A stretch of DNA of 5,223 bases from contig JABFXB010000200.1 in assembly GCA_013361975.1 (NCBI GenBank), positions 1 to 5,223 on the forward strand. The letters run 5' to 3'. The notes beneath the pieces were generated by a model. The model did no database searches. It saw nothing but the letters and a program-made list of their open reading frames with translations, and was not told the DNA's origin. Each line of letters starts with the position of its first letter. Positions within the stretch are counted from its first letter, which is position 1. This DNA is from Dermatophilaceae bacterium (GTDB lineage Bacteria; Actinomycetota; Actinomycetes; Actinomycetales; Dermatophilaceae). Positions 4,357 to 5,223 of this stretch are shown piece by piece. A program made the translations under genes and the position numbers.

Positions 4357-5223
4357 ATGGGCGCAGCACCGAGGTTCACCCTCGACGAGCTCCGGTCGGA
4401 GATCGAGGACGGCACGATCGACACGGTCGTCGTCGCCTTCACCGACATGCAGGGCCGGTTGCAGGGCAAGCGACTGCACGGGCACTACTTCCTCGACCAC
4501 GTGCTCGAGGACGGCACCGAGGGCTGCAACTACCTGCTCGCCGTCGACGTCGACATGAACACCGTCGACGGCTACGCGATCTCGTCGTGGGAGCGCGGCT
4601 ACGGAGACATGTTCTTCGACCTCGACCTCGACACGCTCCGCCGCACCCCGGGCACCCGGCACTCGGCGACGGTGCAGTGCGACCTCACGTGGCTCGACGG
4701 CAGCGGCCCGGTGGTGCAGTCGCCCCGGTCGGTGCTCAAGGCCCAGATCGACCGCGCCGCGGCGCTCGGGATGGCCGCCCACTGCGGCACCGAGCTCGAG
4801 TTCATCGTGTTCCAGGAGTCCTACGAGCAGGCGTGGGACGCCGGCTACACCGGCCTCACTCCGGCCAACCGCTACAACGTCGACTACTCGATCCTCGGCG
4901 GCGACCGGGTCGAGCCGCTGCTGCGCGAGATCCGCAACGAGATGTATGCCGCCGGTGCCGTCGTCGAGAGCGCCAAGGGCGAGTGCAACTACGGCCAGCA
5001 CGAGATCGGCTTCCTCTTCGACACGGCGCTGCGCACCTGCGACAACCACGTCGTCTACCGCAACGCCGCCAAGGAGATCGCCGCGCACCACGGCCAGTCG
5101 ATCACCTTCATGGCCAAGTTCGACCAGCGCGAGGGCAGCTCGTGCCACATCCACCTCTCGCTGCGCGGCCTGGACGGCGAGACCGTCTTCGTCGACGAGG
5201 CGAGAGAGCACGGGCACAGCGCG
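4357..5223 (+). CDS. Glutamine synthetase-family ligase, probable gamma-glutamyl-amine synthetase, 3'-truncated
   Basis: The first 289 residues of a protein probably near 450 long; the frame is open to the window end. The family makes gamma-glutamyl phosphate from glutamate and ATP, then adds ammonium or an amine. An N-terminal beta-grasp region (about 1-105) includes VVVAFTDMQGRLQGKR and SSWERGYGD. The catalytic barrel follows: GTELEFIVF (metal ligands E146, E148), SAKGECNYGQHEIGF (E209, E216) and REGSSCHIHLSL (H264, matching ATP/metal His269 of enteric GlnA). Two features differ from ammonium-using GlnA. The DGSS loop that carries the ammonium-binding Asp50 is absent, and the NGSG glutamate-loop Asn is replaced by Glu (E259). 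Both fit the PuuA/GlnA3/GlnA4-like ligases acting on polyamines, ethanolamine or other amines. The C-terminal Glu/Arg active-site motifs are not visible. Its place behind a permease and GntR regulator supports a catabolic role, but the amine is unknown and glutamine synthesis is not fully excluded. Confidence 0.9.
   Translation, partial: MGAAPRFTLDELRSEIEDGTIDTVVVAFTDMQGRLQGKRLHGHYFLDHVLEDGTEGCNYLLAVDVDMNTVDGYAISSWERGYGDMFFDLDLDTLRRTPGTRHSATVQCDLTWLDGSGPVVQSPRSVLKAQIDRAAALGMAAHCGTELEFIVFQESYEQAWDAGYTGLTPANRYNVDYSILGGDRVEPLLREIRNEMYAAGAVVESAKGECNYGQHEIGFLFDTALRTCDNHVVYRNAAKEIAAHHGQSITFMAKFDQREGSSCHIHLSLRGLDGETVFVDEAREHGHSA

Noticed and set aside
4075..5217. A 380-codon - strand frame opposite the ligase gene
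   Set aside because: The + strand encodes an unmistakable glutamine synthetase-family protein here. The antisense translation is a Val/Asp/Glu/Arg-rich shadow without motifs.

Overview
The window is very GC-rich, with a strong G/C preference at third codon positions, GTG as a likely alternative start, and every credible gene on the + strand. Gene content and protein style point to an actinobacterium. Micrococcales, perhaps Intrasporangiaceae-like, is my guess; there is no rRNA or other marker here to prove it.

Layout. (1) Positions 1-1060 hold the 3' part of ilvE, a branched-chain amino acid aminotransferase whose first codons lie before the window. (2) Four bases later, or 25 depending on the start, comes a Cof-type HAD phosphatase, probably co-transcribed with ilvE. 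(3) A 135-base gap (1896-2030) is the only sizeable non-coding stretch. It is less GC-rich than the genes and crowded with inverted repeats. It carries a plausible promoter (TTGACG, 18 bases, TTTGAT), a possible 16-codon leader ORF and a good ribosome binding site. (4) An APC-superfamily permease (2031-3545) follows. (5) One base after its stop codon begins a FadR-type (FCD) GntR regulator (3547-4290). (6) After a 66-base gap with a strong ribosome binding site comes a glutamine synthetase-like ligase (4357 to beyond the window end).

The last three genes read as one functional unit: import of an amine or amino acid, a metabolite-responsive repressor, and an enzyme of the glutamine synthetase fold. 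That enzyme keeps the ATP/metal residues visible in the window but lacks the usual ammonium-site loop and the Asn of the glutamate-binding loop. It resembles the gamma-glutamyl-amine ligases (PuuA, and Streptomyces GlnA3/GlnA4) more than a true ammonium-assimilating enzyme. The best reading is the upstream part of a catabolic operon for a polyamine, ethanolamine or other primary amine. The substrate is not determined by the sequence, and the later pathway steps, if present, lie past the window end. No tRNA, rRNA, CRISPR array, insertion sequence or prophage element was seen.
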